Part shown: piece after piece, positions 1 through 6,845 of the stretch
Position numbering within the stretch: the first letter of the stretch is position 1
Layout of the letters: each line of letters opens with the position of its first letter
Assembly: GCA_964512045.1 (NCBI GenBank)
Contig: CAZEJK010000137.1
Coordinates: 1 to 13,536, forward strand
Source of the DNA: CAZEJK01 sp964512045
Lineage (GTDB): Bacteria; Acidobacteriota; Thermoanaerobaculia; Thermoanaerobaculales; Sulfomarinibacteraceae
Length of the DNA stretch: 13,536 bases
Direction of reading: 5' to 3'
Notes under the pieces: model-generated
The model's database searches: none
Told to the model about the DNA's origin: nothing
Seen by the model: the letters and a program-made list of their open reading frames with translations, nothing else
Position numbers and translations under genes: made by a program

Positions 1-572
1 TCGGCGACCGGATCGCGATCATGGGCCCCGGCGGAACGGTACGGCAGATCGGGACTCCTGAGGAGATCCTGACCGAGCCCGCGGACGACTACGTGGAGCG
101 GTTCGTCGAGAACGTCGATCGGACCAAGGTGCTGACTGCGGGCACGCTGATGAAGAAGGCACGCCCGGTGGTGACGCCGAAGGACGGACCGTCAGTGGCC
201 GTCCGCAACATGGAGAAGGCCGGTCTCTCGACCGCCTTCGTCACGGATTCGAACCGTGTCCTGCTCGGAGTCGTGCACATCGACGATGCGGTCAAGCACC
301 GCAAGGAGAAGGATCTGACCTCCATCGTCCGGACCGGCGAGGTGTATACCGTCGTCCCCGAGACGCCCATGTCCGATCTGCTCGCCACAGCGTTCGAGAG
401 CCGCTATCCGATCGCAGTCGTCAACCAGGACGGACAGCTTCTCGGCATCCTCGACCGTGCCACGATCCTCGCAGAGGTCCAGGTGGAGTCCGAGCAGCCG
501 ATGGCGTTGACCGAGCTTCACGAAGGGCTGGAGAACGGCTCGTCGGCGCAGTCGGAGGCGGGGGAGGTGTAA
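1..572 (+). CDS. proV: Glycine betaine/proline ABC transporter ATP-binding protein, C-terminal part (partial)
   Basis: The 5' end lies outside the window; the first complete codon in frame is at base 3. The visible start (GDRIAIMGPGG, then VRQIGTPEEIL and the PADDYVERF stretch) is the end of an ABC ATPase domain of the ProV/OpuAA type, after the Walker and signature motifs, which are not visible. It is followed by about 140 residues resembling two CBS repeats, roughly VLTAGTLMKKARPVVTP to the LLGVVHIDDA region and then TGEVYTVVPE to LLGILDRATILAEV, with an acidic tail. ProV-type ATPases power uptake of osmoprotectants; in the family, CBS tails act as ionic-strength or nucleotide sensors. The stop TAA shares one base with the next ATG (TAATG), so translation is probably coupled to the permease gene. 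OpuAA and ProV cannot be separated from this fragment; substrate specificity is inferred from the family. Confidence 0.92.
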   Translation, partial: GDRIAIMGPGGTVRQIGTPEEILTEPADDYVERFVENVDRTKVLTAGTLMKKARPVVTPKDGPSVAVRNMEKAGLSTAFVTDSNRVLLGVVHIDDAVKHRKEKDLTSIVRTGEVYTVVPETPMSDLLATAFESRYPIAVVNQDGQLLGILDRATILAEVQVESEQPMALTELHEGLENGSSAQSEAGEV

Positions 573-1444
573 TGATGTCACTGTCGATCGGAGGGACGGT
601 CAGCGCCTTCGCGCCGTTTGGATTCGACGTTGGAGACTTCTTTGAAGTCATCATTAACTGGCTTGGACAGAACCTCGACCCCTTCTTTGATGGCTGCACG
701 GCGTTGATCGAATGGGTGTTGGGGATCATCGAGTACGTTCTCGTGACGCCACACTGGACAGTTATGATCGCCGTTCTCGTGGTCATCGCATGGCGCACGA
801 CTGGCTGGAAGATGGCGCTGTTTACCGTCGTGGGATTGCTCCTGATCGTTCAGATGGGGCAGTGGAAGGCCTCGATGCAGACCCTCGCACTGATCGGAAC
901 CTCAGTGATCATTGCTTTGCTCATCGCGGTTCCTATCGGGATCTGGTCGTCGAAGAGCGACGTGGCCGAAGGGATTGTTCGACCGATCCTGGACTTCATG
1001 CAGACGCTCCCTGCCTTCGTCTACCTGATCCCTGCCGTGCTGTTCTTTCAGCTCGGGAAGGTTCCCGGGGTCGTTGCGACGCTCATCTTCTCGATGCCGC
1101 CAGCGGTCCGCCTGACCAATCTCGGTATCCGGCAGGTGCCGAAGGCGATCAAGGAGGCCGCGGTCTCATTCGGCTCGACGCCGTCGCAGACGCTGTTCAA
1201 GGCGGAGCTTCCAGTGGCCCTCCCGACGATCCTGGCCGGCGTGAACCAGACGATCATGCTCGCGCTGTCGATGGTTGTGATCGCCGGTCTGATCGGCGCC
1301 GGAGGCCTCGGAAACCAGGTCGTGAAGGGGATTACTCAGCTCAACATCGGTCTCGGCTTCGAGAGCGGTATCGCCATCGTTATTCTGGCCATCTACCTCG
1401 ATCGGGTCACCCAGGCCCTCGGAGCGGCCACACAGAAAGACTGA
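572..1444 (+). CDS. proW: Glycine betaine/proline ABC transporter permease (ProW/OpuAB type)
   Basis: This 290-residue inner-membrane permease would form the channel of the betaine importer with the ATPase upstream and the binding protein downstream. Hydrophobic segments lie near residues 44-60, 62-75, 81-95, 104-124, 143-162, 222-245 and 264-280. The EAA loop that contacts the ATPase is clear at about 195-214 (EAAVSFGSTPSQ, then LFKAELP), followed by the family stretch GLIGAGGLGNQV at about 239-250. DFMQTLPAFVYLIPAV at 141-156 is also typical of ProW/OpuAB. Two adjacent ATG codons (572 and 575) can start it. The Shine-Dalgarno sequence GGGGAGGTG at 561-569 is spaced better for the second. 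The gene is in the usual proV-proW-proX order. Confidence 0.95.
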   Translation: MMSLSIGGTVSAFAPFGFDVGDFFEVIINWLGQNLDPFFDGCTALIEWVLGIIEYVLVTPHWTVMIAVLVVIAWRTTGWKMALFTVVGLLLIVQMGQWKASMQTLALIGTSVIIALLIAVPIGIWSSKSDVAEGIVRPILDFMQTLPAFVYLIPAVLFFQLGKVPGVVATLIFSMPPAVRLTNLGIRQVPKAIKEAAVSFGSTPSQTLFKAELPVALPTILAGVNQTIMLALSMVVIAGLIGAGGLGNQVVKGITQLNIGLGFESGIAIVILAIYLDRVTQALGAATQKD

Positions 1445-1505
1445 TCGAGGTGACGCGCCGAGGCGTGCTCTGACACGTCTGGTGCTCGGAGGAAAGGAGA
1501 GGAAC

Positions 1506-2372
1506 ATGAGGATGAGAGATCTGATCGGTATCGTGGTTTTGGTTGCAGTTGGCAGCCTCCTGCTCGGATGCGGCGGCCAGGCAGCTGAAGAGAAGAAGAC
1601 GGCTGACCTGGTGTATGTGAACTGGGCCGAAGGGGTGGCGTACACGCACCTCGCGAAGGTGATCCTCGAGGACAAGCTCGGCTACGAGGTCACCATTACC
1701 GCCGCGGACGCGGGCCCCGCGTATACCTCCGTAGCCCAGGGGGACAAGGACGCGTTCATGGAGACCTGGCTGCCGGTGCTGCACAAGGACTACGTCGAGC
1801 AGTACAAGGACCGGGTTGTGGACCTCGGGCACGTCTACGAAGGTACCCAGAGCGGATGGGTGGTGCCCACCTACGTGACCATCGACAAGATCTCGGAGAT
1901 GCCGGAGTACGTCGACGAGTTCGACGGCAAGGTCACCGGGATCGACGCCGGCGCCGGCGTCATGAAGACCTCCGAGCAGGTCCTCGAGATGTACGGCCTC
2001 GAGAGCTACGAGCTGGTGTCCTCCAGCGGTCCCGCGATGACGGCGGCCCTCTCGAAGGCCATCGATGAGCAGGAGTGGATCGTGGTGACCGGTTGGCGGC
2101 CCCATTGGATGTTCGGTCGCTGGGACCTCAAGTTCCTCCAGCAGGACGAGGACAAGATGGTCTGGACCAAGGGCAACATCCACATCATGGGTCGCCTGGG
2201 CCTCGAAGAGGACAAGCCCGAGCTGGCGCAGTTCCTGAAGAACTACTTCTTCACCGACGCGCAGCTGGCCGACCTCATGCTCAAGATGAATGAGGCAGAG
2301 GATCTCGAGGCCGCTGCCCGCACGTGGATGAACGAGAACCCCGACGTCGTCGCGTCCTGGTTGCCACAGTAA
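1506..2372 (+). CDS. proX: Glycine betaine-binding lipoprotein (ProX/OpuAC type)
   Basis: Substrate-binding component of the betaine importer, 288 residues. The N-terminus is a lipoprotein signal: MRMR, a hydrophobic core and the lipobox LLGC, with the lipidated cysteine at residue 22. The mature part starts its OpuAC fold with ADLVYVNWAEGVAYTHLA and has several tryptophans of the kind that build the aromatic cage for quaternary amines (W40, W88, W118, and the W197/W201/W206 cluster in VVTGWRPHWMFGRW). ATG 1506 was chosen because AGGAGAGG lies just upstream (about 1496-1503) and the signal peptide begins there; an in-frame GTG at 1482 would put the ribosome site inside the gene. It is separated from proW by 61 bases, wider than the other junctions. 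A strong terminator follows. The exact ligand (glycine betaine, proline betaine or choline) is not decided by sequence alone. Confidence 0.94.
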   Translation: MRMRDLIGIVVLVAVGSLLLGCGGQAAEEKKTADLVYVNWAEGVAYTHLAKVILEDKLGYEVTITAADAGPAYTSVAQGDKDAFMETWLPVLHKDYVEQYKDRVVDLGHVYEGTQSGWVVPTYVTIDKISEMPEYVDEFDGKVTGIDAGAGVMKTSEQVLEMYGLESYELVSSSGPAMTAALSKAIDEQEWIVVTGWRPHWMFGRWDLKFLQQDEDKMVWTKGNIHIMGRLGLEEDKPELAQFLKNYFFTDAQLADLMLKMNEAEDLEAAARTWMNENPDVVASWLPQ

Positions 2373-2397
2373 ACGCGAGCTGCTGAACGCCGCATGC

Positions 2398-2431
2398 GGC
2401 GGGCGAAGGCTTTCCCTTCGCCCGCCTTTTT
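2398..2431 (+). terminator. Intrinsic terminator of the betaine transporter operon
   Basis: A perfect 12-bp stem, GGCGGGCGAAGG (2398-2409) against CCTTCGCCCGCC (2415-2426), closes a five-base loop CTTTC and is followed directly by TTTTT (2427-2431). It begins 26 bases after the proX stop and ends the proVWX transcript before the cutA promoter. Confidence 0.95.
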
Positions 2432-2493
2432 GCTGTCCAACCCTCACGCCAACGACTCTCCGGCGCGCAGTGCGCTGCTTTCGCACAGGCTGT

Positions 2494-2523
2494 TTGACCC
2501 ACGAGGGGTCCTCCTGCTAGGGT
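2494..2523 (+). promoter_or_regulatory. Candidate cutA promoter giving a leaderless mRNA
   Basis: TTGACC at 2494-2499 and TAGGGT at 2518-2523 are separated by 18 bases, fitting a sigma70-type -35/-10 pair in a GC-rich genome. A start six bases after the -10 would fall on the A of the cutA ATG at 2530, so no untranslated leader is expected. Consistent with this, there is no convincing Shine-Dalgarno sequence before that ATG. Confidence 0.5.
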
Positions 2524-2529
2524 GCGCCG

Positions 2530-2910
2530 ATGCATGAAGCCGACGCAGCACACCCACTCACGCAGCTCGTGACGTCGGTGGGTACCGAAGAGAGCGCCCT
2601 GATGATCGCAGAGGAGCTGGTTGGCCAGGAGCTCGCCGCCTGCGTCAACATCGTCCCGTGTCTCCGGTCCATGTACCGTTGGAAGACCGGGCAGATCTGC
2701 GAGGACACGGAGTATCTCCTGATTGTCAAGACCCCTGCAGCGTTCGTCGAGCTGGTCGAGAAGACAATCATGGAGCTCCACACCTACGAGCTTCCGGAGG
2801 TGATGGCTATCCCCGTGGAGCGCACAGAGCCGATCACCCACCAGTGGGTTGTGAACGGCGTCCATGCGCCGCTCACCACAGCGGCTCCTGAAGACGATCG
2901 CGGGACATAG
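2530..2910 (+). CDS. cutA: Divalent-cation tolerance protein CutA
   Basis: A 126-residue protein with the hallmark CutA blocks: ELAACVNIVP at 34-43, the RSMYRW block at 46-51, EYLLIVKTPAAF at 61-72 and HTYELPEVMAIPV at 84-96. CutA proteins are small trimers with a ferredoxin-like fold. They were named for copper tolerance, but their molecular function is unsettled. The loop after the YRW block (KTGQICED) looks one residue longer than the usual WxGKI form. The N-terminus runs about ten residues before the first strand and the C-terminal tail after WVVNGV is short and polar. It stands alone between the transporter terminator and the convergent TPR gene. ATG 2530 is the only sensible start that keeps the first beta strand (TQLVTSVGTEES). 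Confidence 0.93.
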   Translation: MHEADAAHPLTQLVTSVGTEESALMIAEELVGQELAACVNIVPCLRSMYRWKTGQICEDTEYLLIVKTPAAFVELVEKTIMELHTYELPEVMAIPVERTEPITHQWVVNGVHAPLTTAAPEDDRGT

Positions 2911-3060
2911 AACCCTCGTCGACAGCGCAGTCTCCACGAACGGCGGCTCGCTCAGAGGACCGGGAGCGCTATAACCCGGCGGAGCCGTGGCCCGACTCTC
3001 CGGTTCCTGACGATGAGGCCTCGCAGTTGAAAGGGCTCCGGAGGTTCCAGCCCTGACACA

Positions 3061-3089
3061 CCAACGGCGGCCCGTCGGGCCGCCGTTGG
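3061..3089. terminator. Thirteen-bp hairpin between convergent genes, probable bidirectional terminator
   Basis: CCAACGGCGGCCC (3061-3073) pairs perfectly with GGGCCGCCGTTGG (3077-3089) around a three-base loop. It sits 28 bases past the TPR gene stop on the minus strand and about 150 bases past cutA on the plus strand. Neither strand has a real T-run after the stem (TCTGATC on plus, TGTGTC on minus), so it may block exonuclease or need Rho rather than act as a classical terminator. The rest of the cutA-TPR gap (2911-3060) shows no ORF with a start codon, no RNA gene and no promoter that I can defend. Confidence 0.6.
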
Positions 3090-3116
3090 TCTGATCCGTA
3101 GTTGAAGAGGCGTGGA

Positions 3117-4310
3117 CTACCGGCCGCCTCCACCCTTCATGAGCTCCTCGAGCTCCTTCTTCTTCTCCTCGAGCTCCCGCATCTTCCGTTCGTACTCTTC
3201 CTGCTCACGCTCCGCCTTGAGGTTCTGCTCGTGCTTGGACTTGGCGTCCTGCACCTCCGCCACCTTGGCATCATTGCCGGCGTTGCGGTACGCCGCTATG
3301 GCGGCGTCGTACTGCTGGGTCTTGGCGTACACGAACCCCAGCTGGTTGTAGATGCTCCGCCGCAGCTTCGCCTCGGGGTTCTGTTTCAACGCATCCTGCA
3401 GCTCCTCGACGGCGTTCGGGTACTCGCCGAGCGAGCTCTGAGATTGACCACGGTAGAGCAGCAGCAAGGCGTTGTTCGGCTGCTTCTGATGGGCCCTGTC
3501 GAACCATCGTATCGCCCGGCCATACTCCTTGGCGCCAAGCCACGCCTCACCGGCGACGAGAAGGTGGTCGAACGTCGGCGCGGCCTCGGCCACGCTCTCT
3601 GCCACCTCGCCGGCCTTGCGGTAGTAGGACCTCTTTTCCGAGGGAGAACGGGTCTGACGAGCCGCAAGAATGGCGGACGCCACAGCCGACCGTCCTGTGC
3701 TCACCATGGAGCGGTCCAGCTCGAATGCCTTCTTGAAGGCCTCGAAGGAGCGGCCGTAGTTCCCGAGTGCCTCCTCGGCAACGCCGAGTGCCTGGTGCAG
3801 GCGAGCGTTGTTTCCGTCTGCACGGAGCTGAGTACGAATGACCTCTGCCGCCTTCTCCGGACGGTTTGTCTTGGTCGCTGCTCTGGCAAGCAGCAGGGCA
3901 TGGTTCGAGCGATTGGCGCTTGCGACCTGACTCAGCGGGATCTCTGCGAGGATCTGATAGGCCTCGCTGAACTTATCGGCAGCGACCAGGGTCTGTCCGA
4001 GGGCCTGCTGATACTGCACGTTCTCTGCGTCGAGCTCCACGGCCTTGCGCAGATTTGCGAGAGCTTGCGATGTCTTGCCGAGACGGCTCTGGCACACACC
4101 GAGCATGTAGTACGCCCCGGCGTAGTCCGGGTTGGTCTCCACGACTCCTTTGAAGTGCTCGACCGCCTCGGCCCAGTTGCGCGCCTGATACGCTGCGACG
4201 CCCTGCTGCCAATCGGCGAACGCCGGTACTGCCAGTGCCGCCACCACAGCAGCGACAACTCCCCATCGAACGGTCTGGCCCATCATGTGTGCCCCCAGAA
4301 CTGCCCTCAT
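3117..4310 (-). CDS. Exported tetratricopeptide-repeat protein, last gene of the TonB operon
   Basis: A 397-residue protein with an N-terminal signal peptide: a hydrophobic core (WGVVAAVVAALAVPAFA) and a likely signal peptidase I site after AFA, before DWQQG. The mature part is an array of TPR-like helix pairs, for example WAEAVEHFKGVVETNPDYAG, YYMLGVCQSRLGKTSQALAN and YGRAIRWFDRAHQKQPNNA. It ends in a charged coiled coil rich in E, K and R (about 355-390) and the tail GGGGR. TPR arrays are protein-binding scaffolds, so a periplasmic scaffold for the TonB-ExbBD machine is a fair inference. The start at 4310 overlaps the previous stop by one base (TGATG). An ATG at 4286 also fits, with GGGGG upstream and a shorter n-region before the same signal peptide. 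No specific TPR family was recognised. Confidence 0.88.
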   Translation of the reverse strand: MRAVLGAHMMGQTVRWGVVAAVVAALAVPAFADWQQGVAAYQARNWAEAVEHFKGVVETNPDYAGAYYMLGVCQSRLGKTSQALANLRKAVELDAENVQYQQALGQTLVAADKFSEAYQILAEIPLSQVASANRSNHALLLARAATKTNRPEKAAEVIRTQLRADGNNARLHQALGVAEEALGNYGRSFEAFKKAFELDRSMVSTGRSAVASAILAARQTRSPSEKRSYYRKAGEVAESVAEAAPTFDHLLVAGEAWLGAKEYGRAIRWFDRAHQKQPNNALLLLYRGQSQSSLGEYPNAVEELQDALKQNPEAKLRRSIYNQLGFVYAKTQQYDAAIAAYRNAGNDAKVAEVQDAKSKHEQNLKAEREQEEYERKMRELEEKKKELEELMKGGGGR

Positions 4311-5158
4311 CAGGCGCGGTGGTCATCCGACGCCAGCACGCCCCCCAGCAGCGGGCGAACCTGCTCGTCGAACATGGCTGCCACGTCGGCGCCCTGAAGC
4401 AGTGAAATCGCTTTCGAGTTCTGCTCTACCATTGCGCGGATCGCCTCGATACCCTCACCGATCTCGATCTGCGTCCGCGCCGCCATGTACTGTTTCTCGA
4501 TCGTCTTCGCGCCCCCGCTGCCAACCACCTCGAGAGCCATCGATCGGATCTTCTCGGCGAGCCCGAGAAGGGTCACGGGGCTCAGCCCCAGGTCGCCGGG
4601 CTCCGACGTCGAGCTCTCCTCCGGTCGCCGCAGTGCGATCAGACCGGAGGTGATCATCCCGAACAGCAGCTTGGAAACGTCGAACGCCGCCCACCGCAGG
4701 TCCTCGGCAATCTGCTCGATCGATCGCCGGCCATCGATCCGGGTGACCAGCACCCACTCCTGCGGGCTCAGGGTCACCTGATCCTGGCCCTGGTCCCGAG
4801 GGCAGAAGTATGGCACCAGATCGAGCGAGGGGATCTTGCGCGACAGGACACGCCACTCGTCCAACCGTCGCGCTGCCTCCATCATCAGGTTCGCGTTCGA
4901 CCTGCGGACAGTCACCTCATGGGTCTCTTCACCGGGGTTGAAGTAGAACTCCCCGGTCGACCAGATGGCCATCTCGTAGACGGCGTGCTCACCGCGCAGG
5001 TTGCCGATGGCGGCATCCACGATCTGCCCATCCTTCAGGAAGATCCTTCCCTGCTCTTCCCCTTGTGTCAGCCGAAACGCACCCGTCTTGCCGGACACAC
5101 TGACCAGCTGGATGACATCGGGGAGCGAGAGCTCGGAAAGAGATCCTTGCAGCGCCAT
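4310..5158 (-). CDS. DUF4388 (PATAN-like) domain protein
   Basis: From ATG 5158 the protein has 282 residues and begins MALQGSLSELSLPDVIQLVS, the typical opening of DUF4388 proteins. The domain covers about 1-105, including KTGAFRLTQGEEQGRIFLKD and the GQIVDAAIGNLRGEHAVYEM stretch. A second region at about 125-178 (QEWVLVTRIDGRRSIEQIAE, then VSKLLFGMITSGLIAL) resembles a winged-helix fold; the rest is a helical tail. There is no signal peptide or membrane segment, so it is probably cytoplasmic. DUF4388/PATAN domains occur in deltaproteobacterial signalling and motility proteins; their molecular function is poorly known. An alternative GTG at 5170 overlaps the TonB stop (GTGA) and would add VNDA; no clear Shine-Dalgarno sequence separates the two. 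It is co-transcribed with tonB and the TPR gene. Confidence 0.85.
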   Translation of the reverse strand: MALQGSLSELSLPDVIQLVSVSGKTGAFRLTQGEEQGRIFLKDGQIVDAAIGNLRGEHAVYEMAIWSTGEFYFNPGEETHEVTVRRSNANLMMEAARRLDEWRVLSRKIPSLDLVPYFCPRDQGQDQVTLSPQEWVLVTRIDGRRSIEQIAEDLRWAAFDVSKLLFGMITSGLIALRRPEESSTSEPGDLGLSPVTLLGLAEKIRSMALEVVGSGGAKTIEKQYMAARTQIEIGEGIEAIRAMVEQNSKAISLLQGADVAAMFDEQVRPLLGGVLASDDHRA

Positions 5159-5166
5159 GGCATCAT

Positions 5167-5874
5167 TCACTGAAGACTGAACTTCACGGTGAGTACGTAC
5201 AAGACCTCGACAGGTTTCCCGTTCAGGGTGGACGGTTTGAACCGCCACTTGTTGACCGCTTCGACTGCGGCCTCGGTCAGGCCGAGCGGCAGCCCACGCA
5301 GCACCTTGACGTTCTGCACGGTCCCCTGCTTGGAAATCTGCAGCTCCAGCACGACGACACCCTGAATCCGTGCTCGGCGCGCCGCCTCCGGGTAACGCGG
5401 CGGCGGGGCGTTGATCTTCTCAGGCTCGGTGATGTTGCCACCGACCACGAACCGCACCGGACCCTCCGGCTCCGGCGCCGGCGGGGCATCCGGGACGCCG
5501 AGGATCATGCTGTCGTCCGGAATGTAGTCCACCTCTTCGCGCGGCTCCTCCTCGCGGATCGGCTCGGGCTCGTCAGGGGTGGGATCCGGAACAGGCACCT
5601 TGACGGTCTTCGGCTTCGGGATCTCCTGGAACTCCTGTTGCGGCGGCTGCTTGAACTTGACCTGCTTGACGACGTAGATCTTCTGCTTCTGCTTCTTCGA
5701 GTCTCCGGCGCCACCAGCAAACGTCGGCCAGTTCACGACAAACAGGATCATGTGGATGATCACCGCAACCGCCACCGACCAGCGGAACAGCTTGGTGTCT
5801 TGCTCCTCCTCACTCGCGATGATCTCGATCACGGTGGGCGGGAGCTTGTCTCCCTTGTCGTTGGCTGTTGACAC
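5167..5874 (-). CDS. tonB: TonB family energy transducer
   Basis: A 235-residue protein of classical TonB layout: a short cytoplasmic N-terminus, one membrane helix at about 31-49 that includes H41 (the position of the conserved TonB transmembrane histidine), a Pro/Glu/Lys-rich periplasmic spacer at about 75-140, and a TonB C-terminal domain at about 155-235 (PPRYPEAARRARIQGVVVLE, then EAVNKWRFKPSTLNGKPV). TonB carries proton-motive energy from ExbB/ExbD to outer-membrane partners. The start is GTG with AGGGGGA just upstream, overlapping the TAG stop of the preceding exbD. The helix lacks the full S-x3-H-x6-L-x3-S pattern of E. coli TonB; only the histidine is clear. The client receptor is unknown: no TonB-dependent receptor lies in the window. 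Confidence 0.92.
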   Translation of the reverse strand: MSTANDKGDKLPPTVIEIIASEEEQDTKLFRWSVAVAVIIHMILFVVNWPTFAGGAGDSKKQKQKIYVVKQVKFKQPPQQEFQEIPKPKTVKVPVPDPTPDEPEPIREEEPREEVDYIPDDSMILGVPDAPPAPEPEGPVRFVVGGNITEPEKINAPPPRYPEAARRARIQGVVVLELQISKQGTVQNVKVLRGLPLGLTEAAVEAVNKWRFKPSTLNGKPVEVLYVLTVKFSLQ

Positions 5875-5883
5875 GGTGTCCCC

Positions 5884-6354
5884 CTACTCTACGCCGAGAA
5901 GCGACCAGACGTTTTGAATCTCTCGTTGCGTCGGTATCGAGATCGTCTTGATCTCCATCGGCGTCCCGTCGGAGAACCTCTCCTCCTCCGGGGCATGCCG
6001 GAGCGTGTCGAAGACCTGCACCATCCACCGATACTCGGCGTCCGGAGACGTTCGGAGGATGACCGGCTTCTCCTTGTCCTGCTCCAGCTTGGTCTTGATA
6101 TAGCCGAGGATGCTGTCCAGCGGCATCTGCTGCTGATCGACCTCGATGGCGCCGTCGGCGGTCACGTAGACGTCGATCGCGTCCTCTTTCTTGATCTCGG
6201 ACTGCGTCTTGTCTTCCTTCGGAAGCTGGAAGTCGAGACCGCGGGTTGCAGAGAAGACCGACGTCAGCATGAAGTAGATGATCAGGAGAAACGTGATATC
6301 GGCCATCGAGCCGGTGAAGATCTCCGGCGACCCCTTCTTCTTTTGAATCTTCAT
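5884..6354 (-). CDS. exbD: ExbD/TolR-type proton-channel subunit (second copy)
   Basis: A 156-residue protein with a short basic N-terminus (MKIQKKKGSPEIFTGS), a single membrane helix MADITFLLIIYFMLTS at about 17-32 carrying the conserved proton-carrying aspartate (D19), and a periplasmic domain. It is the second of two consecutive exbD genes and differs clearly from the first in length and sequence, so it is an old paralogue rather than a recent duplication. ExbD works with ExbB to convert the proton gradient into movement of TonB. The start ATG at 6354 is preceded by AGGGGGA, which overlaps the TAG stop of the upstream exbD. TolR is an alternative name, but the downstream tonB favours ExbD. 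Confidence 0.9.
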   Translation of the reverse strand: MKIQKKKGSPEIFTGSMADITFLLIIYFMLTSVFSATRGLDFQLPKEDKTQSEIKKEDAIDVYVTADGAIEVDQQQMPLDSILGYIKTKLEQDKEKPVILRTSPDAEYRWMVQVFDTLRHAPEEERFSDGTPMEIKTISIPTQREIQNVWSLLGVE

Positions 6355-6364
6355 ACCGGTCCCC

Positions 6365-6796
6365 CTAATCGTCCACGGTCCGCTGATCGGACAGGAGGTA
6401 GATCACCTTGGCCTTGGCCTGCTTGAGCGCGTCCAGCACCGAGTCGACATGCTCGTAGCGACAGGTCTGCCCGGCCTTGATCACGAACGCCTGGTTCGGG
6501 TTCTCCGCCACGACGCCGGACGCAAAGCTGATGACCTCCTCCTGCGTGTTCACAGGCAGCGACATCTCCTTGCCCGTGGAGACCCGGATCACCGCGTTGT
6601 CGTCGATGGAGATGACCGCAGCCTCCTCCGGCAGCTCCTGGCGAACCATCGTCTTCGGCAGCTCGACCTGGACGCGATCCACGTCGGTCTTGTACGTCAG
6701 CACAAAGAAGATGATCAGCAGGAAGATGATATCCGCCATCGACGCCGTGAAGATCGACGGCTGGACCTTGGTATCACGTCCACGGAGGAATGCCAT
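6365..6796 (-). CDS. exbD: ExbD/TolR-type proton-channel subunit (first copy)
   Basis: A 143-residue protein with N-terminus MAFLRGRDTKVQPSIFTAS, one membrane helix ADIIFLLIIFFVLT at about 21-34 that keeps the conserved aspartate (D22), and a periplasmic region ending SDQRTVDD. The segment QAFVIKAGQTCRYEHVDSVL and the following ALKQAKAKVIYLLS match the usual ExbD end. It has a textbook ribosome site, AAAGGAGG, a few bases upstream of ATG 6796, the best in this operon. It lies between exbB and the second exbD. Since ExbD acts as a dimer inside an ExbB pentamer, two genes may allow heterodimers or two motor variants. Confidence 0.9.
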   Translation of the reverse strand: MAFLRGRDTKVQPSIFTASMADIIFLLIIFFVLTYKTDVDRVQVELPKTMVRQELPEEAAVISIDDNAVIRVSTGKEMSLPVNTQEEVISFASGVVAENPNQAFVIKAGQTCRYEHVDSVLDALKQAKAKVIYLLSDQRTVDD

Positions 6797-6845
6797 CGAG
6801 GCCTCCTTTTACTCCGCTCACACGAAACCGAGTTCGTCGCCGCAC

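Noticed and set aside
1407..2486. A 359-codon open frame on the minus strand across proX
   Set aside because: Antisense to a clear ProX lipoprotein; Val/His/Leu-rich composition with no family resemblance, and it runs through the terminator.
2985..3030. A GGTTC motif suggesting a tRNA T-arm
   Set aside because: No acceptor stem, D-arm or anticodon arm can be built around it.
2890..3056. Open frame in the cutA-TPR gap ending in QLKGLRRFQP
   Set aside because: No ATG, GTG or TTG in a position to start it with a ribosome site, and no recognisable protein; most likely chance in GC-rich DNA.
3102..4397. A 431-codon open frame on the plus strand across the TPR gene
   Set aside because: It is the antisense shadow of a well-supported TPR gene, is Leu/His/Arg-rich without domains, and lacks a ribosome site; high GC keeps such frames open.
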